Source: an uncultured Lachnospiraceae bacterium
GTDB taxonomy: Bacteria; Bacillota; Clostridia; Lachnospirales; Lachnospiraceae
Direction of reading: 5' to 3'
Length of the DNA: 64,000 nucleotides
Assembly: GCA_947382355.1 (NCBI GenBank)
Contig: CANCYR010000006.1
Coordinates: 1-64,000, forward strand
The notes beneath the pieces were generated by a model. That model was not told the origin of the DNA. It ran no database searches and worked only from the letters and a program-made list of their open reading frames with translations. The stretch's first letter is position 1. The number at the start of each line of letters is the position of its first letter. This document shows positions 50,015-58,356 of this stretch, piece by piece. Made by a program: the position numbers and the translations under genes.

Positions 50015-50815
50015 TTGGATTTAGCATCGATAATTGGCTTAATTGCATGTTTGGCTTTGGTTATCTTCGGTATTGTTTCCGGAGATGCAGGCATGGCGGC
50101 CTTAGTGAATTTTTTGCATGCTCCCTCAGCTTTGATTACTTTTGGTGGAGCTTTCAGCTGTATTCTGGCATCTAACAGCATGTCTGATTTTGTGGGTGGA
50201 TTAAAGAGCATGGCTCTTATTTTCAAGACGCCGTCTTTGGATACTCCTGAAATAATAAGGAAAATCATTGAGTTATCCAATGTTGCCAGAAAGGAAGGGC
50301 TTCTTTCTTTAGAGGAGGCTGCCGGAGATTTAGATGATGCTTTTCTGAAAAAAGGCATCCTGCTCATTGTAGACGGTACTGACCCGGAGTTAGTAAGAGC
50401 TATTCTGGAAACAGAGCTTGTCAGCATTGAGGGAAGGCATAAGGCAAAAATCGGATTCTGGCAGGATGTTGCTTCCATGGGACCTGCCTGGGGTATGATT
50501 GGTACCCTGATTGGTCTTATCAACATGTTGAAGAAGTTAGACGACCCTGCTTCCATCGGACCCAATATGGCGGTTGCCCTTATCACTACTTTATATGGTT
50601 CCCTGTTAGCCAACTGGATATGCACACCGGTAGCAAGTAAATTAAAAGCAAATAATGATGCGGAGATGATGATAAAGGAAATCATGATTGAGGGGCTTTT
50701 ATCCATTCAGGCAGGAGAAAATCCCCGTGTCATTGAAGAAAAACTGAAATCCTTCTTAGCTCCAAAGGACAGGGAGACAACAGATGAGGAAGGCGGAGGT
50801 GAGGCAGATGGCTAG
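50015..50815 (+). CDS. motA: Flagellar stator protein MotA
   Basis: 266 residues, four membrane helices (near 5-22, 34-50, and two about 150-200), with the conserved loop and PAWGMIGTLIGLINML segment and the Pro-rich proton channel region. TTG 50015 is preferred because GGAAGGTGA lies just before it; a GTG at 50006 is on that site. The stop overlaps the motB start. With MotB it forms the H+ or Na+ channel that drives rotation. Confidence 0.95.
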   Translation: MDLASIIGLIACLALVIFGIVSGDAGMAALVNFLHAPSALITFGGAFSCILASNSMSDFVGGLKSMALIFKTPSLDTPEIIRKIIELSNVARKEGLLSLEEAAGDLDDAFLKKGILLIVDGTDPELVRAILETELVSIEGRHKAKIGFWQDVASMGPAWGMIGTLIGLINMLKKLDDPASIGPNMAVALITTLYGSLLANWICTPVASKLKANNDAEMMIKEIMIEGLLSIQAGENPRVIEEKLKSFLAPKDRETTDEEGGGEADG

Positions 50816-51608
50816 GAAAAAGCAGGAAGATGTTCCGGCACCTGGTTCACCGGCATGGATGGCCACTTTCAGTGATTTGATGAACCTTTTGCTTTGCTTT
50901 TTCATTTTGCTTTTTTCCATGTCTACCATTGAACAGGATAAGCTGGAGGCGGTGGCACAGTCCTTCAATCAGACTTTCAGCCTTTTTAACGGAGGCGCAA
51001 CTGCTATCGGCGATGGTGTTCTTATTAGTAACGGCGTCAGCCAGTTAAATGAACTGGATGAGTACATAAACAGTACCGGCAAGGCGGCTGACGTGGAAGA
51101 TGAGAACAAAGAGGCTTTGGAAGAATTTGAGGCCAGACAGCAGCAGGAGGCAGAAGAACTGGCGGAAAAGATAGAAGAAGCAGTAAGTGAAGCAAATATG
51201 GAAAATGAGATTGATATCGATTTTACTTCCCAGTATGTTTCGCTGACTTTAAACGGCGCATTGCTGTTTGATTCCGGAAGCGACCGGCTAAAGGAGGAGG
51301 CATTGCCGGTTTTGGAAAGAGTCGGACAGATACTGACCAGATACGGGGAAAGCATTATTGAAATCGAAGGGCATACGGATAATGTACCCATTCATAACAG
51401 CCAGTTTGGCAACAATAATGAATTGTCCAGTTTCCGTGCGCTGTCGGTTTTTGATTATTTTGTAGATAACACCAATCTGAATCCGGCATTGTTAAAGCAT
51501 TCCGGCAGAGGGGAATATGTTCCGGTTGCGGATAATACTACCCCTGAGGGAAGGGCAAGGAACCGTAGAGTTGAAATTAAGATTTATCATGCACTAAGCA
51601 CTTACTAA
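50808..51608 (+). CDS. motB: Flagellar stator protein MotB
   Basis: 266 residues. Plug and membrane segment with the ion-carrying Asp in WMATFSDLMNLLLCFFILLFS, then an OmpA-like peptidoglycan-binding domain (about residues 140-262; LFDSGSDRLKEEALPVL, EIEGHTDNVPI, ARNRRVEIKI). ATG 50808 follows GGAGGTGAGG within motA, an 8-base overlap. Confidence 0.95.
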   Translation: MARKKQEDVPAPGSPAWMATFSDLMNLLLCFFILLFSMSTIEQDKLEAVAQSFNQTFSLFNGGATAIGDGVLISNGVSQLNELDEYINSTGKAADVEDENKEALEEFEARQQQEAEELAEKIEEAVSEANMENEIDIDFTSQYVSLTLNGALLFDSGSDRLKEEALPVLERVGQILTRYGESIIEIEGHTDNVPIHNSQFGNNNELSSFRALSVFDYFVDNTNLNPALLKHSGRGEYVPVADNTTPEGRARNRRVEIKIYHALSTY

Positions 51609-51630
51609 TATTGCAAGAGGGAGAAGGAAT

Positions 51631-52155
51631 ATGAAAAAGAATCTGATATCCATACTGATTTTAGCGCTTTTGGTAGTGAACGTGGTTTTAACTGCCATTA
51701 CCATGTTCAGTGTAACCAGTACCAACAAAAAAACGGCAGCAGTGGTAAATGACATTGCTTCAATCCTGCATTTGGAGCTGACGGGAGCAAATGGAGAAGG
51801 CGGGGAAAACGCCCAGCCGGAGGTATCCATGAAGGATACTGTGCCCTATGCCATTGAGGATGACCTTACCATCATGTTAAAGCCGGGAGAAGATGAAAAA
51901 GATCATGCGGTGCAGGTGTCAGTGAGCCTTGCCATGAACTCCAAAGATAAAGGTTATAAGACTTACGGGGAGAAAATGGATGAAAATGTATCCTTGATAA
52001 AAGCGGAAATCAATGATGTATTTTCCGCATATACTTTAGAAGAGGCGAGAGGAAATGAGGATGCAATCAGAGAGGAGATTCTGAAAAGAATTCAGACTAT
52101 GTTTGATTCAGAATTCGTTTATAAGGTTACCTTTAGCTCTATTGTTTACCAGTAA
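51631..52155 (+). CDS. fliL: Flagellar basal body-associated protein FliL
   Basis: 174 residues with one N-terminal membrane helix (about residues 5-28) and an extracytoplasmic SPFH-like domain (VQVSVSLAMNSKDKGYKTY, REEILKRIQTMF). It surrounds the stator units and increases torque. AGAGGGAGAAGG precedes the ATG. Confidence 0.9.
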   Translation: MKKNLISILILALLVVNVVLTAITMFSVTSTNKKTAAVVNDIASILHLELTGANGEGGENAQPEVSMKDTVPYAIEDDLTIMLKPGEDEKDHAVQVSVSLAMNSKDKGYKTYGEKMDENVSLIKAEINDVFSAYTLEEARGNEDAIREEILKRIQTMFDSEFVYKVTFSSIVYQ

Positions 52156-52190
52156 GACATTAAAATTAGAAAATACGGGAGGTGAGTTCA

Positions 52191-53171
52191 GTGGGAGAAG
52201 TATTATCTCAAAGTGAGATAGACAGCTTGCTTCAGGCTCTCAGTACTGGTGAATTAGATGTAGAGGAAATGAAGGAAAATAATGATAAACAGGTAAAAAA
52301 TTATGATTTTAAGCGTCCTGCTAAGTTTTCAAAAGAGCATTTGCGTACATTGGAAATTATTTTTGAGCATTATGGGCGGTTATTATCCACGAATCTGCCT
52401 GTCTATCTTAGAAAAAGTGTACAAGTCAGCGTTGCCAGTTCGGAAGCTATGATTTTTTCGGAATTTACCAATTCCCTTGGCACTCCGGTTATTCTTGGCA
52501 TTATAAATTTTGCCCCGTTACCGGGAAATATTATAATTGAACTGGCTTCAAATCTGGGATTTGCCATATTGGACAGGATGCTTGGCGGCGCCGGAAATCC
52601 CCTTGAAAAAAGCAGGGATTTCTCGGAAATTGAATTATCCATTCTGGATAAAGTCATGGTAGCCTGTATGGAGCTTTTAAGAGAGCCGTGGAAAAATGTG
52701 GTGAAGGTGGAGCCCTTCATGGAAAGGATTGAAACGAATCCGCAGTTTGCTCAGGTAATCGCCCCCAGTGACATGATAGCTATCGTGACCCTGAATGTTA
52801 AGATTGGCGACATCGAGGGATTTATGAATATCTGTCTTCCTTATTTTACAATGGAAGATGTTATGGATAAGCTGAATACCAAGTATTGGTTCTCTACCAT
52901 GCAGGAAATGGAAGATGAAAGCTATGAAGAACATATTGAGACATTAATTCGGAAAGTGGATGTTCCTGTCAAAGCGGTTCTTGGAAAAAGCGCTGTTTCC
53001 GTTATGGATTTTGTGAACCTGCAGCTTGGGGATATTATCCGGTTAGATACAAAGATTGACAGCGAATTAGATATATACGTTGGAAATATAAAGAAATTTA
53101 CGGCCTTGCCCGGCTCCAATAAAGAGGTTTATGCGGTAAAGGTTGCATCAGTAATAAGAGAGGAGGAATAA
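52191..53171 (+). CDS. fliM: Flagellar motor switch protein FliM
   Basis: 326 residues. N-terminal CheY-P binding motif (LSQSEIDSLLQAL), the CheC-like middle domain (NLPVYLRKSVQVSVAS, LDRMLGGAGNP) and the C-terminal SpoA domain (VPVKAVLGKSAVSVMDFVNLQLGDIIRLD). GTG 52191 has GGAGGTGAG at seven bases; GTG 52182 sits on the site. It forms the C-ring with FliG and FliY. Confidence 0.95.
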   Translation: MGEVLSQSEIDSLLQALSTGELDVEEMKENNDKQVKNYDFKRPAKFSKEHLRTLEIIFEHYGRLLSTNLPVYLRKSVQVSVASSEAMIFSEFTNSLGTPVILGIINFAPLPGNIIIELASNLGFAILDRMLGGAGNPLEKSRDFSEIELSILDKVMVACMELLREPWKNVVKVEPFMERIETNPQFAQVIAPSDMIAIVTLNVKIGDIEGFMNICLPYFTMEDVMDKLNTKYWFSTMQEMEDESYEEHIETLIRKVDVPVKAVLGKSAVSVMDFVNLQLGDIIRLDTKIDSELDIYVGNIKKFTALPGSNKEVYAVKVASVIREEE

Positions 53172-53175
53172 ACAA

Positions 53176-54384
53176 ATGGAAGGTATGTTGTCCCAAGACG
53201 AGATTAATGCGCTTTTAAATGGTGTTTCGCCAAGTGATGACCAGAGTGACAGTGCAGATGAAGAATATGCAGTAACAGATATCCTGTCAGATGATGAAAA
53301 AGATGCCATTGGTGAAATTGCCAATATCAGTATGGGAACATCAGCTACAACACTATATTCCCTTGTAAACAGGAAGGTAAATATCACAACCCCTGTAGTT
53401 GAAATGTGCAGATGGAAGCATGTTATAGAGGAATATGAAAAGCCATGTGTTTTTATTCAAATTAAGTATACGATAGGATTGGACGGAGCCAATATTTTAG
53501 TATTAAAGGAACATGATGTTAAGGTTATTACAGATCTTATGATGGGCGGTGACGGTACCAATACGGACGGTGAATTAGGAGAGCTTCATTTAAGCGCCAT
53601 TTCTGAAGCGATGAATCAGATGATGGGTTCTTCCGCCACATCCCTTTCTTCCATGTTAGGCAAGATGATTGATATCAGCCCGCCGGAAGCAAGTCTGGTT
53701 GACTTGATGGAATTTAAGGAAGGAGGAGAAATTGCTTCTTTCTTAGAAGGTGAATTTGTAAGGGTATCCTTCAGGCTGCAGATTGATGAACTGGTAGACA
53801 GTACCATTATACAGCTTTATCCAACCGAATTTGCAAAGAGTCTGTATGAGACCTTTATTGGCAACCAGAATGCAAGCGCTCCGGAACCGGCACCAACACC
53901 AGCTCCAGCTCCGGCGCCTTATGCTCCGCCAGTGGCTGAGATGCCGGCACAGCAGCAGGCCATGGGAATGCCCCAGATGCAGCAGCCAATGCAGGGAATG
54001 GGAATGCCTCAGATGCAGCCGATGCAAGGAATGGGAATGCCCCAGATGCAGCCGATGCAGGGAATGGGAATGCCTCAGATGATGCCCCAGATGAATATTC
54101 AGCCAGTGCAGTTCCAGTCTTTCAGTAACGATATGGGCGCCATGACAAGTCAGGAAAATATCGGACTTATTATGGATGTTCCTTTAGAGGTTACAGTAGA
54201 GTTAGGCAGGACCAGAAAATCCATAGCTGATATTTTGGATTTTGCGCCGGGTACAATCATAGAACTTGATAAGATTGCCGGAGAACCTATTGATGTTTTG
54301 GTAAACGGCAAGTTTGTGGCAAAAGGTGAAGTAGTTGTAATTGAAGAAAGCTTCGGTATCAGAGTAACAGAAATCATAAAATAA
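53176..54384 (+). CDS. fliY: Flagellar motor switch phosphatase FliY (CheC-FliN fusion)
   Basis: 402 residues in three parts. Residues 1-18 repeat the CheY-P docking motif (MLSQDEINALL). Residues about 40-215 are a CheC-type CheY-P phosphatase with both active sites intact: DAIGEIAN...P and SAISEAMN...P, each with the D/S-x3-E-x2-N-x22-P spacing. Residues about 325-402 form the FliN/SpoA domain. The link is a Pro/Ala run, then a Met/Gln/Pro repeat region of 11-residue units (about 260-310). It removes phosphate from CheY-P at the motor and builds the C-ring. Confidence 0.95.
   Translation: MEGMLSQDEINALLNGVSPSDDQSDSADEEYAVTDILSDDEKDAIGEIANISMGTSATTLYSLVNRKVNITTPVVEMCRWKHVIEEYEKPCVFIQIKYTIGLDGANILVLKEHDVKVITDLMMGGDGTNTDGELGELHLSAISEAMNQMMGSSATSLSSMLGKMIDISPPEASLVDLMEFKEGGEIASFLEGEFVRVSFRLQIDELVDSTIIQLYPTEFAKSLYETFIGNQNASAPEPAPTPAPAPAPYAPPVAEMPAQQQAMGMPQMQQPMQGMGMPQMQPMQGMGMPQMQPMQGMGMPQMMPQMNIQPVQFQSFSNDMGAMTSQENIGLIMDVPLEVTVELGRTRKSIADILDFAPGTIIELDKIAGEPIDVLVNGKFVAKGEVVVIEESFGIRVTEIIK
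53962..54093 (+). repeat. 33-bp tandem repeats inside fliY
   Basis: About three to four in-frame copies of a 33-base unit starting GGAATGGGAATGCCY (units begin at 53995, 54028 and 54061, plus a degenerate one before), coding GMGMPQMQPMQ. Confidence 0.8.
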
Positions 54385-54409
54385 AACGGAAACAGAGGAG
54401 TCAAAGGAT

Positions 54410-54772
54410 ATGGCAAAGAATATTTTAATCGTGGATGATGCAGCATTTATGAGAATGATGATTAAGGACATTTTAACCAAGAATGGCTATAATGTTGCAG
54501 GTGAGGCTGAAAATGGTGCGAAGGCAGTGGAAAAGTATAATGAATTAAAACCGGATCTGGTGCTTATGGATATTACCATGCCTGAGATGGACGGAATCCA
54601 GGCGCTGAAAAAGATAAAAGAAGGAGATGGCGGCGCTATGGTCATTATGTGTTCCGCAATGGGTCAGCAGGCTATGGTTATTGAAGCTATTCAGGCGGGA
54701 GCAAAGGACTTTATCGTTAAGCCTTTCCAGGCAGAACGCGTGCTGGAAGCAGTAAGGAAAGTAGTTGGATAA
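54410..54772 (+). CDS. cheY: Chemotaxis response regulator CheY
   Basis: 120-residue single receiver domain. Acidic pocket (IVDDAAF), phospho-acceptor Asp54 in LVLMDITMPEMDG, Thr/Ser switch (MCSAMGQQ) and the conserved Lys (DFIVKPFQ). When phosphorylated by CheA it binds FliM/FliY. The genes for FliY and CheY adjoin as in Bacillus. Confidence 0.95.
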   Translation: MAKNILIVDDAAFMRMMIKDILTKNGYNVAGEAENGAKAVEKYNELKPDLVLMDITMPEMDGIQALKKIKEGDGGAMVIMCSAMGQQAMVIEAIQAGAKDFIVKPFQAERVLEAVRKVVG

Positions 54773-55133
54773 TATGATATTGGCAGCTTCCCGGGGGATA
54801 AATTCCATAGCACAGTTTTTAAGCGTTCTGTGTGTGTTTCTGTTTGTTTGTGGAATCACCTGGTTTTCTACCAGATATATTGCAAAGCTTCAGCAGGGCA
54901 ATTTGTCTTCCGGTAATATGGAGCTGGTGGAAGCCTTTCGGATTGCTCCGGGAAAGTATATTCAGATTGTCAAGATTGGAACAAGGTATCTTGCGCTTGC
55001 TGTGTGCAAGGATACGGTGACCCTTCTGACGGAGCTTCGGGAGGATGAAGTGAAAATGACAGAAAAGAAAGAACTGGTTTCTTTTAAGGAGCTTTTTGAA
55101 AAAGCAACAAAAAGGACGGAGAAAGATGAATAA
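54765..55133 (+). CDS. fliO: Flagellar biosynthesis protein FliO (FliZ)
   Basis: 122 residues: one membrane helix (about residues 15-37) and a small cytoplasmic beta domain (GNMELVEAFRIAPGKYIQIVKIGTRYLALAVCKDTVTLLTEL, in family order). It helps FliP assemble in the export gate. TTG 54765, after AAGGAAAG, overlaps the cheY stop; ATG 54774 is the alternative. Confidence 0.82.
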   Translation: MDNMILAASRGINSIAQFLSVLCVFLFVCGITWFSTRYIAKLQQGNLSSGNMELVEAFRIAPGKYIQIVKIGTRYLALAVCKDTVTLLTELREDEVKMTEKKELVSFKELFEKATKRTEKDE

Positions 55134-55971
55134 GATAAAAAAAGTCCTTTTGGTTCTTCTGTTTTTTGCAGCTGCTTTTTTAGCGCCTGTGACAGTTCAG
55201 GCATCTGCAATTGGCGAAAACAATACAGGAGACAGCGAAAGCAGGACATATATTCATGAGCCGGGAAGCGCCCAGTCAACAGACGATTTAAAAGAATTGA
55301 ATATTGGGAACAACTTAAATATTACTTATAATGATGGGAATGGCACTATAGCAGGCTCACTACGAATTTTACTGATTTTAACCGGCATTGCATTAGCACC
55401 AATTCTCATTATTTTGTTAACCTCCTTTACCCGTATATTGATTGTGCTTCATTTTACGCGAACGGCTTTGAACACCCAGACGGCGCCGCCCAATCAGGTA
55501 CTTATAGGTATTGCTCTGTTTCTGACTTATTTCATAATGAGCCCGATTATTACTGAAATCAATGAAACGGCAATCAAGCCTTTTGATGCGGGAGAGATTA
55601 CTCAGGAGGAAGCCCTTGAAATCGGCATGGAGCCTTTGCGGGAGTTTATGTATGGGCAGACTCAGCAAAAGGATGCCAAAATGTTTACAGATATTGCCGG
55701 TAAGGAATGGACAGGAGAATTGGAGGATATTGAAAATTCTGTTTTGATACCAAGCTTTATTGTCAGTGAACTTCGGACGGCATTTATTATTGGTTTTGTT
55801 ATCTATATACCTTTTATTGTTATAGATATGGTGGTGGCATCAGCTCTTATGAGTATGGGTATGATGATGCTTCCCCCTACGACTATATCCATGCCCTTTA
55901 AGATACTTCTTTTTGTGCTTGCGGATGGATGGAACCTGGTAATTGTAAATCTGGTGAAGACTTTTTATTAG
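55126..55971 (+). CDS. fliP: Flagellar export gate protein FliP
   Basis: 281 residues with a cleavable signal peptide (to about residue 25, ending VQASA) and four membrane helices. Signature texts: LTSFTRILIVLHFTRTALNTQTAPPNQVLIGIALFLTYF (in segments) and MGMMMLPPTTISMPFKILLFVLADGW. ATG 55126 overlaps the fliO stop by 8 bases. It forms the gate with FliQ and FliR. Confidence 0.95.
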   Translation: MNKIKKVLLVLLFFAAAFLAPVTVQASAIGENNTGDSESRTYIHEPGSAQSTDDLKELNIGNNLNITYNDGNGTIAGSLRILLILTGIALAPILIILLTSFTRILIVLHFTRTALNTQTAPPNQVLIGIALFLTYFIMSPIITEINETAIKPFDAGEITQEEALEIGMEPLREFMYGQTQQKDAKMFTDIAGKEWTGELEDIENSVLIPSFIVSELRTAFIIGFVIYIPFIVIDMVVASALMSMGMMMLPPTTISMPFKILLFVLADGWNLVIVNLVKTFY

Positions 55972-55984
55972 CTGAGGTGAAGAT

Positions 55985-56251
55985 ATGTCAATAAATGATG
56001 TGGTTGAAATTGCCAATCAGGCTTTGTGGATTATTATAAAAGTTTCTGCACCGGTACTTTTGGTATCTCTGGTTGTAGGTCTCATAATAAGTATTTTCCA
56101 GACAGCTACCTCCATTCAGGAGCAGACCCTGACCTTTGTGCCCAAAATTTTAGCTGTATTTCTGGCGCTTATGCTGTTAGGGCATTGGATGTTAACTGAA
56201 ATGTCAGGCTTTATGGCAGATTTATGGTCTGATTTTTCCAGATATATTTAG
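55985..56251 (+). CDS. fliQ: Flagellar export gate protein FliQ
   Basis: 88 residues with two membrane helices, the family size and pattern (PVLLVSLVVGLIISIFQTATSIQEQTLTFVPKI). It lies between fliP and fliR, with GAGGTGAAG before the ATG. Confidence 0.95.
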   Translation: MSINDVVEIANQALWIIIKVSAPVLLVSLVVGLIISIFQTATSIQEQTLTFVPKILAVFLALMLLGHWMLTEMSGFMADLWSDFSRYI

Positions 56252-56259
56252 GTGTTCCT

Positions 56260-57042
56260 ATGATAGACTATTCTTTTTCCATAGATGAATTGCAATATTT
56301 CCTGCTTGTGCTTACCAGAGTGAGCTGTTTTATTTTTATTGCCCCTTTTTTCAGCATGACCAATACGCCAAGACGGGTAAGGATAGGGCTTTCCATTTTT
56401 GTAGCTTATTTGATTTATCAGTCTCTTTCCCCTCATGAACCGATTGTTTACGGGACGCTGTTAGAATATGCTGCCATTGTTATAAGGGAAGGGCTTACAG
56501 GACTGTTAGTAGGTTATGGGGCAAACATCTGTAACACCATTATTGTATTTGCAGGAAGGGTAATTGACATGGATATCGGTCTTGCCATGGCCAATCAGCT
56601 AGACCCTACCACGAAAGAAAACGCCAGCATCAGCGGTGTTTTTTATCAATATGTAGTTATGCTTATGCTGTTGGTCAGCGGCATGCACAGGTATATTTTA
56701 AAGGCTTTGGCGGAGACTTATACCCTGATTCCCATTAACAAGGCTGTTTTTGATGGAGACAGGCTGCTGGGGCCGATGCTTTCATTTTTAACGGATTATT
56801 TAAGCATAGGGTTCCGGATATGTCTTCCCGTTTTTTGCGTTATATTAATTTTAAATGTGGTGTTGGGTATTCTTGCCAAGGTTTCACCCCAGATGAACAT
56901 GTTTGCGGTAGGTATACAGATAAAGCTGCTGGTTGGGTTGGGAGTCATGTTCCTGACTGTGGGAATGCTGCCCTATGTATCTGATTTTATATTTACGGAA
57001 ATGAAGACTATGATGGTAGCTTTTGTGGAGGCAATGATGTAG
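56260..57042 (+). CDS. fliR: Flagellar export gate protein FliR
   Basis: A 260-residue polytopic protein with six predicted helices and family segments (LLVLTRVSCFIFIAPFF, ASISGVFYQYVVMLMLLVSGMHRYILKAL, VSPQMNMFAVGIQIKLLVGL). The stop is immediately followed by the flhB ATG. Confidence 0.94.
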   Translation: MIDYSFSIDELQYFLLVLTRVSCFIFIAPFFSMTNTPRRVRIGLSIFVAYLIYQSLSPHEPIVYGTLLEYAAIVIREGLTGLLVGYGANICNTIIVFAGRVIDMDIGLAMANQLDPTTKENASISGVFYQYVVMLMLLVSGMHRYILKALAETYTLIPINKAVFDGDRLLGPMLSFLTDYLSIGFRICLPVFCVILILNVVLGILAKVSPQMNMFAVGIQIKLLVGLGVMFLTVGMLPYVSDFIFTEMKTMMVAFVEAMM

Positions 57043-58152
57043 ATGATAGAACTGAGACTTCAGTTTTTTGCAAAAGACGGTCCCGGAGGAGAAAAGACAG
57101 AAGAGCCTACAGCCAAAAGGCTGGAGGATGCCAGAAAAGAAGGACAGGTTGCAAAGAGCAGGGAGGTTACCAATGCTTTAAGCCTGATTGCATTGTTTCT
57201 TATATTAAAAGTATTTATAGGCTTTATCGGTAATGAATTTCTGGAGCTGTTTCATGGAATTTACAATAAGATTCCAGAGGTTTTTGTTATGTGGAACGGA
57301 AGGATTCCCGTGGGAGAACTGAGTGTTCTTTTGAGAAACAGCCTGTTGACCATTTTAATTGTGCTGGCGCCTTTTTTCCTGATTGGATTTATGGTAGCCT
57401 TTGTGGGAGATTATATTCAGGTTAAGTGGAAGTTTACCACAAAGCCTCTACAGCCTAAATTTAATAAGATGAATCCCATAAGCGGAATGAAAAAGATTTT
57501 TTCGCTTAACTCCATTATGGAGCTTTTGAAAGCTTTTTTAAAGATTGGGCTTATCGCATATGTAGTTTATAGCACCATAAAGGAGCAATACAATGTTATT
57601 TATCTGCTGTTTCAGATGCAGCTTCTTCAAGGGGTTCTTTTAGCAGGCCAGATGGCAATCAATCTGGGACTGAAATGTTCTGTGGTCTATGTGCTGATAG
57701 CGGGAATCGATTTTATTTATCAGAAAAGAAAATTCCGTAAGGATCAGATGATGACCAAGCAGGAGATTAAAGAAGAATTCAAGCAGTCAGAGGGTGATCC
57801 CCAGATAAAAGGAAAGATCAGGCAGAAAATGCGGGAAGCTTCACAAAGGCGCATGATGCAGGATTTGCCAAAGGCGGATGTAGTCATCACGAACCCTACC
57901 CATCTTGCGGTTGCCATACAATATGATAAAGAAGTGGCTGAGGCGCCAATCGTGCTTGCAAAAGGGCAGGATTATATGGCGCAGAAGATCAGGGAAGCGG
58001 CAAAGGAGCATAAAATTGAAATTGTAGAAAATAAGCCTTTGGCCAGAATGCTGTATCACAATGTGGAAATCGGTCAGCAGATTCCGCCGGAGCTGTATCA
58101 GGCAGTTGCGGAAGTTCTGGCAATGGTCTACCATACACAAGGCAAGGTATAA
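57043..58152 (+). CDS. flhB: Flagellar export switch protein FlhB
   Basis: 369 residues. Four membrane helices, the N-terminal EKTEEPTAKRLEDARKEGQVAKSREV signature, and the autocleavage site NPTH at residues 284-287 in the cytoplasmic domain. Cleavage between Asn and Pro, triggered with FliK, changes export specificity. A 204-base gap holding a structured element follows. Confidence 0.96.
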   Translation: MIELRLQFFAKDGPGGEKTEEPTAKRLEDARKEGQVAKSREVTNALSLIALFLILKVFIGFIGNEFLELFHGIYNKIPEVFVMWNGRIPVGELSVLLRNSLLTILIVLAPFFLIGFMVAFVGDYIQVKWKFTTKPLQPKFNKMNPISGMKKIFSLNSIMELLKAFLKIGLIAYVVYSTIKEQYNVIYLLFQMQLLQGVLLAGQMAINLGLKCSVVYVLIAGIDFIYQKRKFRKDQMMTKQEIKEEFKQSEGDPQIKGKIRQKMREASQRRMMQDLPKADVVITNPTHLAVAIQYDKEVAEAPIVLAKGQDYMAQKIREAAKEHKIEIVENKPLARMLYHNVEIGQQIPPELYQAVAEVLAMVYHTQGKV

Positions 58153-58155
58153 AGT

Positions 58156-58299
58156 TGTAACAGTTCAGCCTAGGACTTTGCATTTACTGCAAAGTCCGTG
58201 AGAACGTGTAAATTGAGTCAGGAGGGGATCTGCCCTCGCCGAAGGCGACTTAAAATGGGCAGATTCCGTAACAGTGAGGCTGCAGGCTGAACTGTTACA
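58156..58299 (+). repeat. 144-bp structured element with 16-bp inverted ends between flhB and flhA
   Basis: Outer arms TGTAACAGTTCAGCCT (58156-58171) and AGGCTGAACTGTTACA (58284-58299) are perfect reverse complements. Inside are a 10-bp hairpin (GGACTTTGCA/TGCAAAGTCC, 58173-58197), an 8-bp stem (ATCTGCCC/GGGCAGAT, 58228-58264) and a nested TCGCC-GAA-GGCGA hairpin. A second GTAACAGT at 58268 could pair with the right arm instead. No T run follows. It could be a MITE-like palindromic repeat or a structured RNA in the operon message. Confidence 0.75.
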
Positions 58300-58356
58300 T
58301 AGAATTAAGAGGATGATGGAAATGAAAATAATTTCAGAAAAGGAGGAGTTTGTCAA

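Noticed and set aside
58156..58299. Simple rho-independent terminator between flhB and flhA
   Set aside because: The fold is branched and no T run follows the right arm; flhA must also be transcribed with the operon.
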